This document shows positions 1 to 7,005 of a DNA stretch of 9,929 nt, in pieces. Positions within the stretch are counted from its first letter, which is position 1. Each line of letters begins with the position of its first letter. The stretch comes from Bacillota bacterium (GTDB taxonomy: Bacteria; Bacillota; Clostridia; Peptostreptococcales; Anaerovoracaceae). The position numbers and the translations under genes were made by a program. Location: the NCBI GenBank assembly GCA_029266295.1, contig JAQSXD010000160.1:1-9929 (forward strand), given 5' to 3'. The notes below the pieces were generated by a model that saw only the letters and a program-made list of their open reading frames with translations, did not search any database and had not been told where the DNA came from.

Positions 1-1
1 A

Positions 2-652
2 TTTGCACTGTTAAGTCAACAGAGAGCAGTAGCCGCTCTGGATGCAGGAAAATTTCAGGAAGAGATCATCCCCATAACCATTTCGGGAAAAAAAGGAGAC
101 AAGACTTTTCTTGTGGATGAATACCCAAAACGTGAAGCATCTATGGAAGGACTGAAGAAGCTCAAGCCAACATTTAAAGATGGCGGAACCGTAACCCCGG
201 GCAATGCCTCGGGAATGAACGATGCCGCTTCCGGGGTACTGCTTGTGGAGGAGGAAATGGCAAGGAGTCTGGGCCTGCCTATTTTGGCGAGAGTCATTTC
301 CACTGCCACAACCGGAGTGGAACCGGAGATCATGGGGATCGGACCGATCAGTGCTTCACAGAAGGCACTGAAAAAAGCAGGACTTTCCATCAAGGACATC
401 GATCTTTTTGAGATCAATGAAGCCTTCGCGGCACAATGCATTGCTTGTGAAAAAACCCTCGGAATCGACAGAGAAAAGCTGAATGTCAACGGAGGAGGCA
501 TTTCCCTTGGGCATCCCGTCGGAGCCACAGGCAGCAGAATCGTTATTTCAATGATCTATGAGATGAAGCGTAGGGGAAATACCTACGGTCTTGCCACCCT
601 CTGTGCAGGCGGCGGAATGGGTACCGCTGTTGTCATCGAAAACGTGAAATAA
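2..652 (+). CDS. Thiolase (acetyl-CoA C-acyltransferase family), 3' part
   Basis: This is the C-terminal 216 residues of a thiolase; the start and the N-terminal nucleophilic cysteine lie outside the window. The frame is open from base 2. Thiolases cleave 3-oxoacyl-CoA with CoA, or condense two acyl-CoAs, in the cytoplasm. Three signatures are visible: NEAFAAQ (about 413-433), the catalytic-histidine loop GHPVGATGSR (His codon 512-514), and the acid/base cysteine in CAGGGMG (Cys codon 602-604). The upstream part carries the usual FALLSQQRA and NASGMNDAAS stretches. It looks intact to its stop. larE starts 16 bp downstream on the same strand, so the two are probably co-transcribed. With the CoA-transferase and hydroxyacid dehydrogenase further right, an acetoacetyl-CoA or 3-oxoacyl-CoA substrate is likely, but chain length cannot be read from the sequence. 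Confidence 0.95.
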   Translation, partial: FALLSQQRAVAALDAGKFQEEIIPITISGKKGDKTFLVDEYPKREASMEGLKKLKPTFKDGGTVTPGNASGMNDAASGVLLVEEEMARSLGLPILARVISTATTGVEPEIMGIGPISASQKALKKAGLSIKDIDLFEINEAFAAQCIACEKTLGIDREKLNVNGGGISLGHPVGATGSRIVISMIYEMKRRGNTYGLATLCAGGGMGTAVVIENVK

Positions 653-668
653 TCTGAGGATAGAAATT

Positions 669-1493
669 ATGACAAGGATACAGGAAAAGCGCAAGCAATT
701 AATGAAGTATATTGAGGGCATGGAAAGTGTAGCTGTTGCATTTTCCGGAGGAGTTGATTCTACCTTTCTGCTGAAGACAGCGCAAGAGGTTTTGGGAGAC
801 CGTGTTGTGGCAGTAACCGCCCGGTCCTGCAGCTTTCCGGAGAGAGAACTGAACGAAGCAATTCGCTTTACGAAAGAAAATAAGATCCAGCACCTCATCG
901 TTGATTCTGAGGAATTGGATATCGAGGGATTTGCAAGTAATCCGCTGAATCGATGTTATCTTTGCAAACACGAGCTGTTCTCTAAAATGCGTGAAATTGC
1001 ATGGAAAAATGGATACAGAGAAATTCTCGAAGGGTCCAACATGGATGATATGGGTGATTACAGGCCGGGTCTGGATGCCGTTTCAGAGCTTGGCATCAAA
1101 AGCCCGCTGCGGTACGCTGAACTATCAAAGGAAGAGATTCGAATTTTATCGAAAGAGATGGGGCTGCCAACCTGGGAGAAACAATCCTTTGCTTGTCTGT
1201 CTTCAAGATTTCCATATGGAGAAAGCATCACCGCAGAGAAACTAAAAATGGTTGACCTAGCGGAGCAGATTCTGCTCGATTTAGGCTTTCGACAGGTGAG
1301 AGTCAGACATCACGGAACCTTGGCCAGAATCGAGATAGACGAAAGCCAGTTTGAAAAACTCATGGAGAAAAACACGCGGTTTGCTCTTCAGGAGCAGCTA
1401 AAAGAGATCGGGTTTACATACGTGACACTGGATATCACCGGATACCGCACCGGAAGCATGAATGAGACAATTGACCCCGCATCAATAGGATAA
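669..1493 (+). CDS. larE: LarE, ATP-dependent sulfur insertase of nickel-pincer nucleotide synthesis
   Basis: LarE adenylates the carboxylates of pyridinium-3,5-biscarboxylic acid mononucleotide and installs sulfur, the second step of NPN cofactor synthesis. The 274-residue length is normal for the family. The PP-loop ATP-binding motif SGGVDS is at residues 26-31. Family stretches include NRCYLCKHELF (95-105), LEGSNMDDMGDYRPG (120-134) and ACLSSRFPYG (175-184). Cys176 falls at the same number as the sulfur-donor cysteine of Lactobacillus plantarum LarE. Cys96 and Cys99 form a CxxC that, with Cys176, gives the three-cysteine pattern of LarE proteins reported to carry a [4Fe-4S] cluster and use external sulfur; that assignment is inference. 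The ATG is preceded by GAGGA. The gene follows the thiolase by 16 bp and ends before a terminator. larC1 and larB lie in the operon to the right. Confidence 0.94.
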   Translation: MTRIQEKRKQLMKYIEGMESVAVAFSGGVDSTFLLKTAQEVLGDRVVAVTARSCSFPERELNEAIRFTKENKIQHLIVDSEELDIEGFASNPLNRCYLCKHELFSKMREIAWKNGYREILEGSNMDDMGDYRPGLDAVSELGIKSPLRYAELSKEEIRILSKEMGLPTWEKQSFACLSSRFPYGESITAEKLKMVDLAEQILLDLGFRQVRVRHHGTLARIEIDESQFEKLMEKNTRFALQEQLKEIGFTYVTLDITGYRTGSMNETIDPASIG

Positions 1494-1505
1494 GTGATAC
1501 ACGAT

Positions 1506-1535
1506 GAATGAGCATTCCTCGCCAGAGGCTCATTC
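1506..1535 (+). other. Perfect 8-bp inverted repeat downstream of larE
   Basis: GAATGAGC (1506-1513) pairs perfectly with GCTCATTC (1528-1535), with a possible inner CTC/GAG pairing in the loop. No T-run follows, so by itself it is not an intrinsic terminator. It lies 12 bp after the larE stop and 14 bp before the real terminator, and may protect the 3' end of the mRNA or help termination. Confidence 0.55.
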
Positions 1536-1549
1536 CGACAGAAAAAGGA

Positions 1550-1587
1550 CTGCGCCCGGCATGTAACCCGCCTGGCGCAGTTTTTTT
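1550..1587 (+). terminator. Intrinsic terminator of the thiolase-larE unit
   Basis: CTGCGCC (1550-1556) pairs with GGCGCAG (1574-1580). The stem can extend inward by a GGC/GCC pairing after one mismatch, and it is followed by seven T (1581-1587). The hairpin lies between the convergent larE and sigma-54 activator genes. On the minus strand the same stem is followed by CCTTTTTC, so it may also stop transcription from the other side. Confidence 0.85.
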
Positions 1588-1607
1588 GTCATATCTTTAT
1601 CTTTGTT

Positions 1608-3131
1608 TTATCTTGCGTTGGAATATTCAATTCCATATTGCTTAATTTTTCTGCTGATGGTTGAAGCATTAACATTCAGCATTTCTCCTGCTTCCCTTAG
1701 GTTCGAAGCGATACTAAGGACTTTCTCAATTTGCTGTTTCTCAAATTGTTCAACGGATTTGGTTAAATCAAACGCGTCGTTCGCATTCTTTTCTGTTCCC
1801 GAAATGCCGAGGATTCCCTTTAACATATTGTCCTCGACCTCAGCAGTACCGGAACAGCAGATCACAAGATACTCTATCACATTCTCCAGTTCTCTGATGT
1901 TCCCCGGCCAGGAGTACAGTTTCATCAGCGAAATGTTCTTCTGAGTCAGATTGATTGTACGCTTATGTTTATGAGAGTAAATCTCGATAAAGTAGCGGCT
2001 AAGATCTTCAATGTCTTCCGTGTGCGCTCTCAGCGGATCCAAATGAATGGGAATTACGCTGAGCCGGTAGTATAAATCGCTGCGAAATGAGCCTTCTTTA
2101 ATTTTCTGCTTCAGATCGGAATTTGTCAGTGCAATGATCCGAATATCGAGCGGAATTACTTTCGTCCCTCCAACCCGGGTGATTTCTCTGCTTTGGATGG
2201 CACGAAGCAGCTTTGCTTGCAGATCCGCAGGCATATCGCCGATTTCATCCAGGAGCAGAATACCGCTGTTGGCCAATTCAAAAAGTCCCTGCTTGCCGGA
2301 AGAGCTTGCACCGGAAAAAGCCCCTTTTTCATACCCGAAAAGTTCTGATTCCAGCAGGGTTGATGGAATGGATGCACAGTTTACCTTGATGAAGGGTTTT
2401 TGATTGCGGTTGCTGCGGCGATAGATTTCATCTGCAACAACCTCTTTCCCCACCCCTGATTCTCCGGTGATCAAAACCGTCGCATCAGTATCCGCAATGA
2501 GCCCGATGAGATTCCAAACCTTCTTTACTGTTTCGCTGGAACCGATCATCCGTTTGGTAAGATCACTGGTATCCGAGTTGGGTATGATTCTGATATTACC
2601 GGGTTCCTGGATCATTTTCACTTCATCGAGGAATCGTTCGTAATCTTCCTGAAGCGCTTTCAGCGTCAGAATGGGACGACTGCTGACGACCACCTGCTTC
2701 AGCTTGTCATTATCATCGGTAATGGGTACACCCACGGCATAGCCAACCCTGGGCGGATCATTTTTGATGATCGTAGAGAGCCGAAATGCCTTCTTGCCGG
2801 TTTCGATGACATCCATGGTTGCGCCTCCGGTGAACAGCTTGCCCTCGTCAAGGATCTCCTGCACATAGCGGAACAGAACCTCCCCCGGAAGGATTCCTGT
2901 ATTTTGTTCATAAGCGGGATTCACGTACAGAACTTTTCCCTCACCGTCGGTGATGAAAATACTGTCATCAAGACTGTCGACCACTTCTTTGAAGTCAATT
3001 CCCTTATCTAAAAATACCTTCAGATCGGAAAGAATCTCATGAAGCAGCTTATCCGCTGTGGGTTCTTGTATTGCCGGTAGCGCCTTATTTATTTTTTCGC
3101 AAATCTTTATGATTGCAAGTACCTGATCCAT
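1608..3131 (-). CDS. Sigma-54-dependent transcriptional activator (PAS, AAA+, Fis-type HTH)
   Basis: This 507-residue enhancer-binding protein hydrolyses ATP to open sigma-54 promoters. Residues 1-50 look helical. A PAS-like sensor spans about 51-160 (core SIFITDGEGKVLYVNPAYE). The AAA+ domain spans about 192-425: Walker A GESGVGKE (223-230), sigma-54 contact loop GAFSGA (270-275; most relatives have GAFTGA), Walker B ILLLDEIGD (291-299) and arginine-finger region FRSDLYYRL (349-357). A Fis-type helix-turn-helix lies at about 465-500. There is no receiver domain, so it probably responds to a small molecule through PAS rather than to a histidine kinase. The ATG follows a GAGG about 8 bases upstream. 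It is divergent from the metabolic operon, whose upstream region carries a -24/-12 promoter, and it is the obvious candidate activator. Confidence 0.93.
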   Translation of the reverse strand: MDQVLAIIKICEKINKALPAIQEPTADKLLHEILSDLKVFLDKGIDFKEVVDSLDDSIFITDGEGKVLYVNPAYEQNTGILPGEVLFRYVQEILDEGKLFTGGATMDVIETGKKAFRLSTIIKNDPPRVGYAVGVPITDDNDKLKQVVVSSRPILTLKALQEDYERFLDEVKMIQEPGNIRIIPNSDTSDLTKRMIGSSETVKKVWNLIGLIADTDATVLITGESGVGKEVVADEIYRRSNRNQKPFIKVNCASIPSTLLESELFGYEKGAFSGASSSGKQGLFELANSGILLLDEIGDMPADLQAKLLRAIQSREITRVGGTKVIPLDIRIIALTNSDLKQKIKEGSFRSDLYYRLSVIPIHLDPLRAHTEDIEDLSRYFIEIYSHKHKRTINLTQKNISLMKLYSWPGNIRELENVIEYLVICCSGTAEVEDNMLKGILGISGTEKNANDAFDLTKSVEQFEKQQIEKVLSIASNLREAGEMLNVNASTISRKIKQYGIEYSNAR

Positions 3132-3219
3132 AATAGAGCCTCGTATCTTAAAAACAGAACTTTGGAATAAATTATTATTACTAGAATTATATCAAAATAA
3201 TCTTCTCTTTTCAAACCAA

Positions 3220-3282
3220 TTGCATACACGAATAACGCATTAAGTATGCACTGCTGCAACAAATCTTACACTATGCAACAAA
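3220..3282. promoter_or_regulatory. Candidate upstream activator sites
   Basis: The divergent intergenic region has clustered related words. TTGCATAC (3220-3227) and GTATGCA (3244-3250) form an inverted repeat. TGCAACAAA occurs twice (3255-3263 and 3274-3282), 19 bp apart and so on nearly the same helix face. TATGCA appears at 3245 and 3272. They lie about 115-175 bp upstream of the -24/-12 promoter, the usual range for enhancer sites bound by Fis-type HTH activators. That the divergently encoded activator binds here is inference. Confidence 0.5.
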
Positions 3283-3303
3283 AATGGTCGCTTTTTCGAA
3301 CCC

Positions 3304-3323
3304 GCCGGGGCAGCATCGCCGGC
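3304..3323. repeat. GC-rich inverted repeat upstream of the sigma-54 promoter
   Basis: GCCGG (3304-3308) and CCGGC (3319-3323) flank a 10-base spacer inside an otherwise AT-rich region, about 70 bp before the -24 element. It could be an extra protein-binding site or chance; the arms are short. Confidence 0.35.
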
Positions 3324-3394
3324 AAATATGAATGGAAACGGCTGAATTCATGTGATACAAAACTTCTTGGAAAATTGTTCTCAAGCGACAATTT

Positions 3395-3409
3395 TGGCAT
3401 ACTCTTTGC
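3395..3409 (+). promoter_or_regulatory. Sigma-54 (-24/-12) promoter of the cyclase-to-larB operon
   Basis: TGGCAT (3395-3400), five bases, then TTGC (3406-3409) match the TGGCAC-N5-TTGC consensus at all but one position. The invariant GG (3396-3397) and GC (3408-3409) are exactly 12 bases apart. Transcription would start near 3421, about 48 bases before the first gene. The adjacent gene encodes a sigma-54 activator, which strengthens the call. Confidence 0.85.
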
Positions 3410-3424
3410 GTTATATAATAGCAA

Positions 3425-3442
3425 ATCCGGTACGCACCGGGT
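3425..3442 (+). other. Small hairpin at the predicted 5' end of the operon mRNA
   Basis: CCGGT (3427-3431), loop ACGC, ACCGG (3436-3440); outer U-G and A-U pairs extend it to seven pairs. It would lie only about 4 bases from the predicted start near 3421 and upstream of the ribosome binding site, which suits a stabilising 5' cap-like stem. There is no T-run. Confidence 0.4.
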
Positions 3443-3468
3443 GAAAAAATAAAAAGAGGAGAACTACA

Positions 3469-4275
3469 ATGGGAAAAACAAAACTCATAGACTTATCACA
3501 TCCATTTGGAAGAGGGAATCCGCTCTGGCCGTCAAACGGAGATTTTCACATCGACAGAGTAAATCATATGCCAATGCATTACAGATTACTTCAGACATTC
3601 AATGATTTTCATATGCATAATTCAACGCATGCAGACTCGCCTGCGCACGTTATTCCAGAAAGCCCATATACCCATGAGCTTCCACTGGAAAATTACTATG
3701 GTGAAGCAGTGTGCGTAAGCATTCCAAAGAAAAAATGGGAACTGATCACGGTTGAAGATCTTGAAAACGCCACTCCGACCATTAAGGAAGGCGACTGGGT
3801 GCTTCTGAATACCGGAACTCACAGAAGATGGGGAGAAAATGACGATTACTTTATGTACAGCCCGGGACTTTCCATTGAAGGCGCTAAGTGGTTTGTAGAA
3901 AAGAAGGTCAAGGGTGTTGGATTTGATATGCAGGCCATAGACCATCCTTGCTACACCTACATGATTGACCACGGCCCTGGTCCTTTCGTGCCAAGACTAA
4001 TTGAAGAATATACCGAAATGTTCGGCCATCCGCCAATTGAAGATTTTCCTGAATGGGAGCCTTGCCATGACATTCTTATGAGAAATAATGTAATGGGCAT
4101 CGAAAATCTGGGCGGTGATCTTGATAAGGTTACAGGCAAAAGATTTATGTTCTGCGCATTTCCTTTAAGATGGTATATGGGTGATGGAACAATCGTCCGT
4201 GCGGTAGCATTCATTGACGAAGACGAGGTCAACCAGGATGTACCGGACAGAATCTACAAGTACGGCGTATTTTAA
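3469..4275 (+). CDS. Cyclase-family metal-dependent hydrolase (kynurenine formamidase-like)
   Basis: This 268-residue cytoplasmic protein belongs to the putative cyclase family, which includes kynurenine formamidase, isatin hydrolase and polyketide cyclase-like enzymes. The family metal-binding signature HxGTHxDxPxH appears as HNSTHADSPAH, with His50, His54, Asp56 and His60 as likely zinc or manganese ligands; the usual Gly is Ser52. Further family-like features are LNTGTHRRW (about 117-125) and GVGFDMQAIDHP (about 149-160). No signal peptide or membrane segment is seen. The ATG has a strong AGAGGAG ribosome site. It is the first gene behind the sigma-54 promoter. A tryptophan-degradation role is not supported by the neighbours. 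More likely it opens a lactone, cyclic amide or related bond to yield the hydroxyacid used by the next gene; the substrate is unknown. Confidence 0.85.
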   Translation: MGKTKLIDLSHPFGRGNPLWPSNGDFHIDRVNHMPMHYRLLQTFNDFHMHNSTHADSPAHVIPESPYTHELPLENYYGEAVCVSIPKKKWELITVEDLENATPTIKEGDWVLLNTGTHRRWGENDDYFMYSPGLSIEGAKWFVEKKVKGVGFDMQAIDHPCYTYMIDHGPGPFVPRLIEEYTEMFGHPPIEDFPEWEPCHDILMRNNVMGIENLGGDLDKVTGKRFMFCAFPLRWYMGDGTIVRAVAFIDEDEVNQDVPDRIYKYGVF

Positions 4276-4306
4276 ACAAATCAATTAAAGGACAATTGGA
4301 TGAAAA

Positions 4307-5254
4307 ATGAAAGATAAGATAACAAACATCGCGGTACTTGGCGCGGGTACCATGGGAGCAGGAATTGGTCAGCTTTTCGCGATGAAAGGTTTTCAAGTTA
4401 TGTTAATCTATACTTGCGAAGCAGATCAAAAATCCGACCCGCCCGGCAGAATCAGAAGCTCTCTTGAGATTTTGGAAGAAAACCAGGTGATAACAGCAGA
4501 AGAAATACCTGAAATCATGAAACGGATCAGCATTACTGAATCTCTTGAAGAAGCTGCCGGGTTTGCAGATATTATCTTTGAATGCATCATTGAGGATCTG
4601 AAAATTAAACAGGACTACTTTGCAGAGCTTGATCGTTTATGCCCAAAAGACACGATCCTCGCCTCAAACACCTCAGCCATCAGCATCACAGAAATCGCAG
4701 AGAAGGCTGAGAATAAAGAGCGGATTATTGGAACCCACTATTGGAATCCAGCGTATCTGATTCCGCTTGTAGAGGTGGTAAAAACAAAATATGTATCGGA
4801 ACAGACAGTGAACAGAACTTGTATATTGCTTACAGACGCCGGTAAAAAACCTGTCGTTGTCAATAAGGATGTTCCTGGATTTCTGGCAAACCGCATGCAG
4901 CATGCACTGTTTCGTGAAGCACTGTATATCATTGAGCAGGGTATCGCAGAACCCGAGGCTGTGGACGATGCCATCAAATACGGTTTTGGCATGAGGCTTG
5001 GTATTATGGCGCCTGTCACGGTGATGGATATGGGCGGGCTGGATCTGACCCACTCCATTCACAGCTATCTGTTTCGGGATTTGAACTGTTCTACAGAACC
5101 GTCTCCAATACTGATCGAGAAGTTGAATCAGGGAAAGCTTGGCTTCAAAACCGGAGAGGGGCTGCTCCCATGGACACAGGAAAAGATAGAATTTGAAAAA
5201 AAGAATTTAACGGAAAAGTTGATAAAAGTTGCACGGATTTTAGAACGGCTCTGA
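4307..5254 (+). CDS. 3-hydroxyacyl-CoA / 3-hydroxyacid dehydrogenase family protein
   Basis: This 315-residue NAD-dependent dehydrogenase has an N-terminal Rossmann fold (GAGTMGAG, residues 12-19), an NTSAISI serine motif (121-127), a catalytic His144-Glu156 pair, and a C-terminal domain beginning near VPGFLANRMQHA (189-200). Instead of the GxHFFNP sequence of ordinary 3-hydroxybutyryl-CoA dehydrogenases it has GTHYWNPAYLIPLVEVV (142-158). With the C-terminal LFREALYIIEQGI and GMRLGIMAPV stretches, this resembles the branch with L-carnitine dehydrogenase and L-gulonate 3-dehydrogenase, which use free hydroxyacids. The acidic residue usual at the end of the second Rossmann strand appears to be Tyr35. 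The start at 4307 has only a weak GGA; another ATG at 4300 is out of frame and stops after four codons. A 3-oxoacid product would suit the CoA-transferase downstream. Substrate unproven. Confidence 0.88.
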   Translation: MKDKITNIAVLGAGTMGAGIGQLFAMKGFQVMLIYTCEADQKSDPPGRIRSSLEILEENQVITAEEIPEIMKRISITESLEEAAGFADIIFECIIEDLKIKQDYFAELDRLCPKDTILASNTSAISITEIAEKAENKERIIGTHYWNPAYLIPLVEVVKTKYVSEQTVNRTCILLTDAGKKPVVVNKDVPGFLANRMQHALFREALYIIEQGIAEPEAVDDAIKYGFGMRLGIMAPVTVMDMGGLDLTHSIHSYLFRDLNCSTEPSPILIEKLNQGKLGFKTGEGLLPWTQEKIEFEKKNLTEKLIKVARILERL

Positions 5255-5279
5255 TGCGTGCCAAAAGAGGGTAACGTTG

Positions 5280-5319
5280 CGGTTTGGGCTTGACGGTGGA
5301 TCTGTTAAAACCCAAACCG
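5280..5319 (+). repeat. Perfect 9-bp inverted repeat before the 99-residue gene
   Basis: CGGTTTGGG (5280-5288) and CCCAAACCG (5311-5319) are perfect complements around a 22-base loop. They fill most of the 89-bp gap between the dehydrogenase and the next gene and end 13 bases before the GGAGGG ribosome site. No T-run follows, so a regulator site, processing site or translation-control stem is more likely than a terminator. Confidence 0.6.
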
Positions 5320-5343
5320 TATAGTTTGCTTTGGAGGGAGAAC

Positions 5344-5643
5344 ATGATGGGTGAATCTTATCGGAATGAAAATGTACAGACGAAAATGCTGGCGATCTAT
5401 GAAAGCAACGAAGAGTTGGAAGCATTGTTTCATGATGGATTTATGAAGAAGTATACAAATTACGAATCCTTTGAGGAATTCCGGTTTGCCGGAGCGGTCT
5501 TCGTGAACTGGAGTGCTGATTTTATTGTGGGAGACAGGATGGCTTTTGACTGCTGCGTAAAAGGAAAAACCGCATTCGAGAGCTGGGATGAGATGTATCA
5601 GACGGCACTGAAAGAGTCTGGCTGTCTGAGACCTACTGCTTAG
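5344..5643 (+). CDS. Small protein of unknown family (99 residues)
   Basis: I do not recognise this family. The start at 5344 is chosen because GGAGGG lies 7 bases upstream; the frame is open further up, to 5284, but that part covers the inverted repeat. The protein is acidic to neutral and has no signal peptide or membrane segment. It is rich in aromatic residues, with a core around FEEFRFAGAVFVNWSADFIV (residues 42-61) and a Cys pair in FDCCVKGK. A helical N-terminus (NEELEALFHDGFMKKY) precedes it. Its place between a hydroxyacid dehydrogenase and a CoA-transferase, in the same direction with a good ribosome site, argues for a real gene tied to the pathway. A small accessory subunit or a ligand-binding fold are possibilities only. 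Confidence 0.75.
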   Translation: MMGESYRNENVQTKMLAIYESNEELEALFHDGFMKKYTNYESFEEFRFAGAVFVNWSADFIVGDRMAFDCCVKGKTAFESWDEMYQTALKESGCLRPTA

Positions 5644-5689
5644 CCGATACCCCATCAGAAAAAAGTCCAATGAAAAAGGAGCAAATTAA

Positions 5690-6370
5690 GTGAAGAATAA
5701 AATCATGACAGCCGCGGAAGCTGTTGCTGACATAAAAGATGGAGCCTCCGTCATGGTCGGCGGGTTTATGGCCTGCGGCACACCGGAAATTCTCATCGAT
5801 GCCCTGGTAAAAAAGGGTGTGAAAAATCTCACCGTCATCTGCAACGATGCGGGGGTGCCGGGAAGAGGGGTTGGTAAGTTGGTTTCAAGCGGGCAGATCA
5901 AGACCCTCATCGCATCCCACGTAGGGTTAAATCCCGAGGTGGCTAAGAGGATGAACACCGACATTGAGGAAGATAAGCTGGAATGCATTCTGGTGCCACA
6001 GGGAACCCTGGCTGAGCAAATCAGAGCAGGCGGAGCAGGCCTTGGAGGTTTTCTCACGCCTACGGGAGTGGGAACCATCGTGGCAGAGGGCAAAGAGGTC
6101 ATCAATGTTGATGGAAGAGACTATCTTCTGGAGAAGCCGCTGAAGGCGGATTTCGCACTGATCAGAGGCTCTGTCACAGACCAGTTCGGAAATACGACCT
6201 ACAACGGAACCACAAGGACATTCAATCCCATGATGGCCGCAGCGGCAAGCTATGTGATAGTAGGCGCATGCGAGATCGTGGAAACCGGAGCCATTGATCC
6301 GAACAATGTGGTGACATCGGGCATCTTCGTGGATGCCATCGTAGGAGGAGAAACGCCATGGCAGATATAA
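5690..6370 (+). CDS. 3-oxoacid CoA-transferase, subunit A
   Basis: This is the alpha subunit (226 residues, usual length about 220) of a two-subunit family I CoA-transferase of the AtoD/ScoA type. Such enzymes move CoA between an acyl-CoA donor and acetoacetate, butyrate or a related acid. The N-terminal family motif VMVGGFMACGTPE (residues 21-33) and the GxGxFLTPTGVGT-like stretch near residues 118-130 are clear. The GTG start at 5690 is chosen because AAGGAG lies just upstream and the resulting KNKIMTAAEAV N-terminus matches the family; an in-frame ATG at 5705 is less well placed. The 3' end overlaps subunit B by 13 bp, typical of translational coupling of two subunits made in equal amount. 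Substrate chain length cannot be told. Confidence 0.93.
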   Translation: MKNKIMTAAEAVADIKDGASVMVGGFMACGTPEILIDALVKKGVKNLTVICNDAGVPGRGVGKLVSSGQIKTLIASHVGLNPEVAKRMNTDIEEDKLECILVPQGTLAEQIRAGGAGLGGFLTPTGVGTIVAEGKEVINVDGRDYLLEKPLKADFALIRGSVTDQFGNTTYNGTTRTFNPMMAAAASYVIVGACEIVETGAIDPNNVVTSGIFVDAIVGGETPWQI

Positions 6371-7005
6371 AGGAAATCATCGCGGCAAGAGTTGCAAAAG
6401 AACTGAAAGACGGTGACGTCGTCAACCTGGGAATCGGACTTCCCACCATGGTTGCAAACTTTCTTCCGGAGGGAGTCAATATTATCCTCCAGTCAGAAAA
6501 CGGAATGATGGGAATGGGAGCAGCGGCAGAAAAGGGCAGCGAAGACGTTGACATTGTCAACGCAGGAGCCCAGTATGTGACCGTAAATCCGGGAGCCATG
6601 TTCTTTGACAGTGCAACCTCCTTCGGCATCATCCGGGGAGGCCATGTCGATGCAACCATCCTGGGCGCCCTTGAGGTGGACCAGCACGGAAATCTGTCCA
6701 ACTGGATTGTACCGGGAAAGATGGTGCCTGGAATGGGTGGTGCGATGGATCTGGTGGTAGGCGCAAAGAAGGTCATCATCGCCATGCAGCATACCCAGAA
6801 GGGAGCGCACAAGATCCTGAAGGAATGCAGATTGCCTTATACGGCGATAGGCGTGGTGGATATGATCATCACGGAGATGGGGGTCATGGAAATCACCTCG
6901 GAGGGCATTGTCCTTACGGAAATTAACGAAGGCTATACCATCGAAGAGGTTCAGACAGCAACAGAAGCGGAGCTGATCATCAACCCGGATTTGAAGCAGA
7001 GCTGA
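6358..7005 (+). CDS. 3-oxoacid CoA-transferase, subunit B
   Basis: This is the beta subunit (215 residues) of the AtoA/ScoB type, carrying the catalytic glutamate that forms the glutamyl-CoA thioester. It is Glu47 in the motif QSENGMMGMG (45-54). GIGLPTMVANFLPEG (25-39) is the usual preceding sequence, and GKMVPGMGGAMDLVVGAKK (120-138) is also diagnostic. The ATG lies within the end of subunit A (overlap 13 bp) behind GGAGGAG, so the two are co-translated. With the thiolase and the dehydrogenase it suggests activation of a 3-oxoacid followed by thiolytic cleavage. It appears intact. Confidence 0.94.
   Translation: MADIKEIIAARVAKELKDGDVVNLGIGLPTMVANFLPEGVNIILQSENGMMGMGAAAEKGSEDVDIVNAGAQYVTVNPGAMFFDSATSFGIIRGGHVDATILGALEVDQHGNLSNWIVPGKMVPGMGGAMDLVVGAKKVIIAMQHTQKGAHKILKECRLPYTAIGVVDMIITEMGVMEITSEGIVLTEINEGYTIEEVQTATEAELIINPDLKQS

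Noticed and set aside
3246..3452. 68-codon plus-strand frame in the divergent regulatory region
   Set aside because: It runs across the activator-site repeats and the -24/-12 promoter, has no ribosome site and no family-like sequence.
4888..4902. TGGCA-N-TGC word resembling a -24/-12 promoter inside the dehydrogenase gene
   Set aside because: The spacing fits but the -12 half is ATGC, and it is fully explained by the conserved LANRMQ coding sequence; no gene starts behind it.
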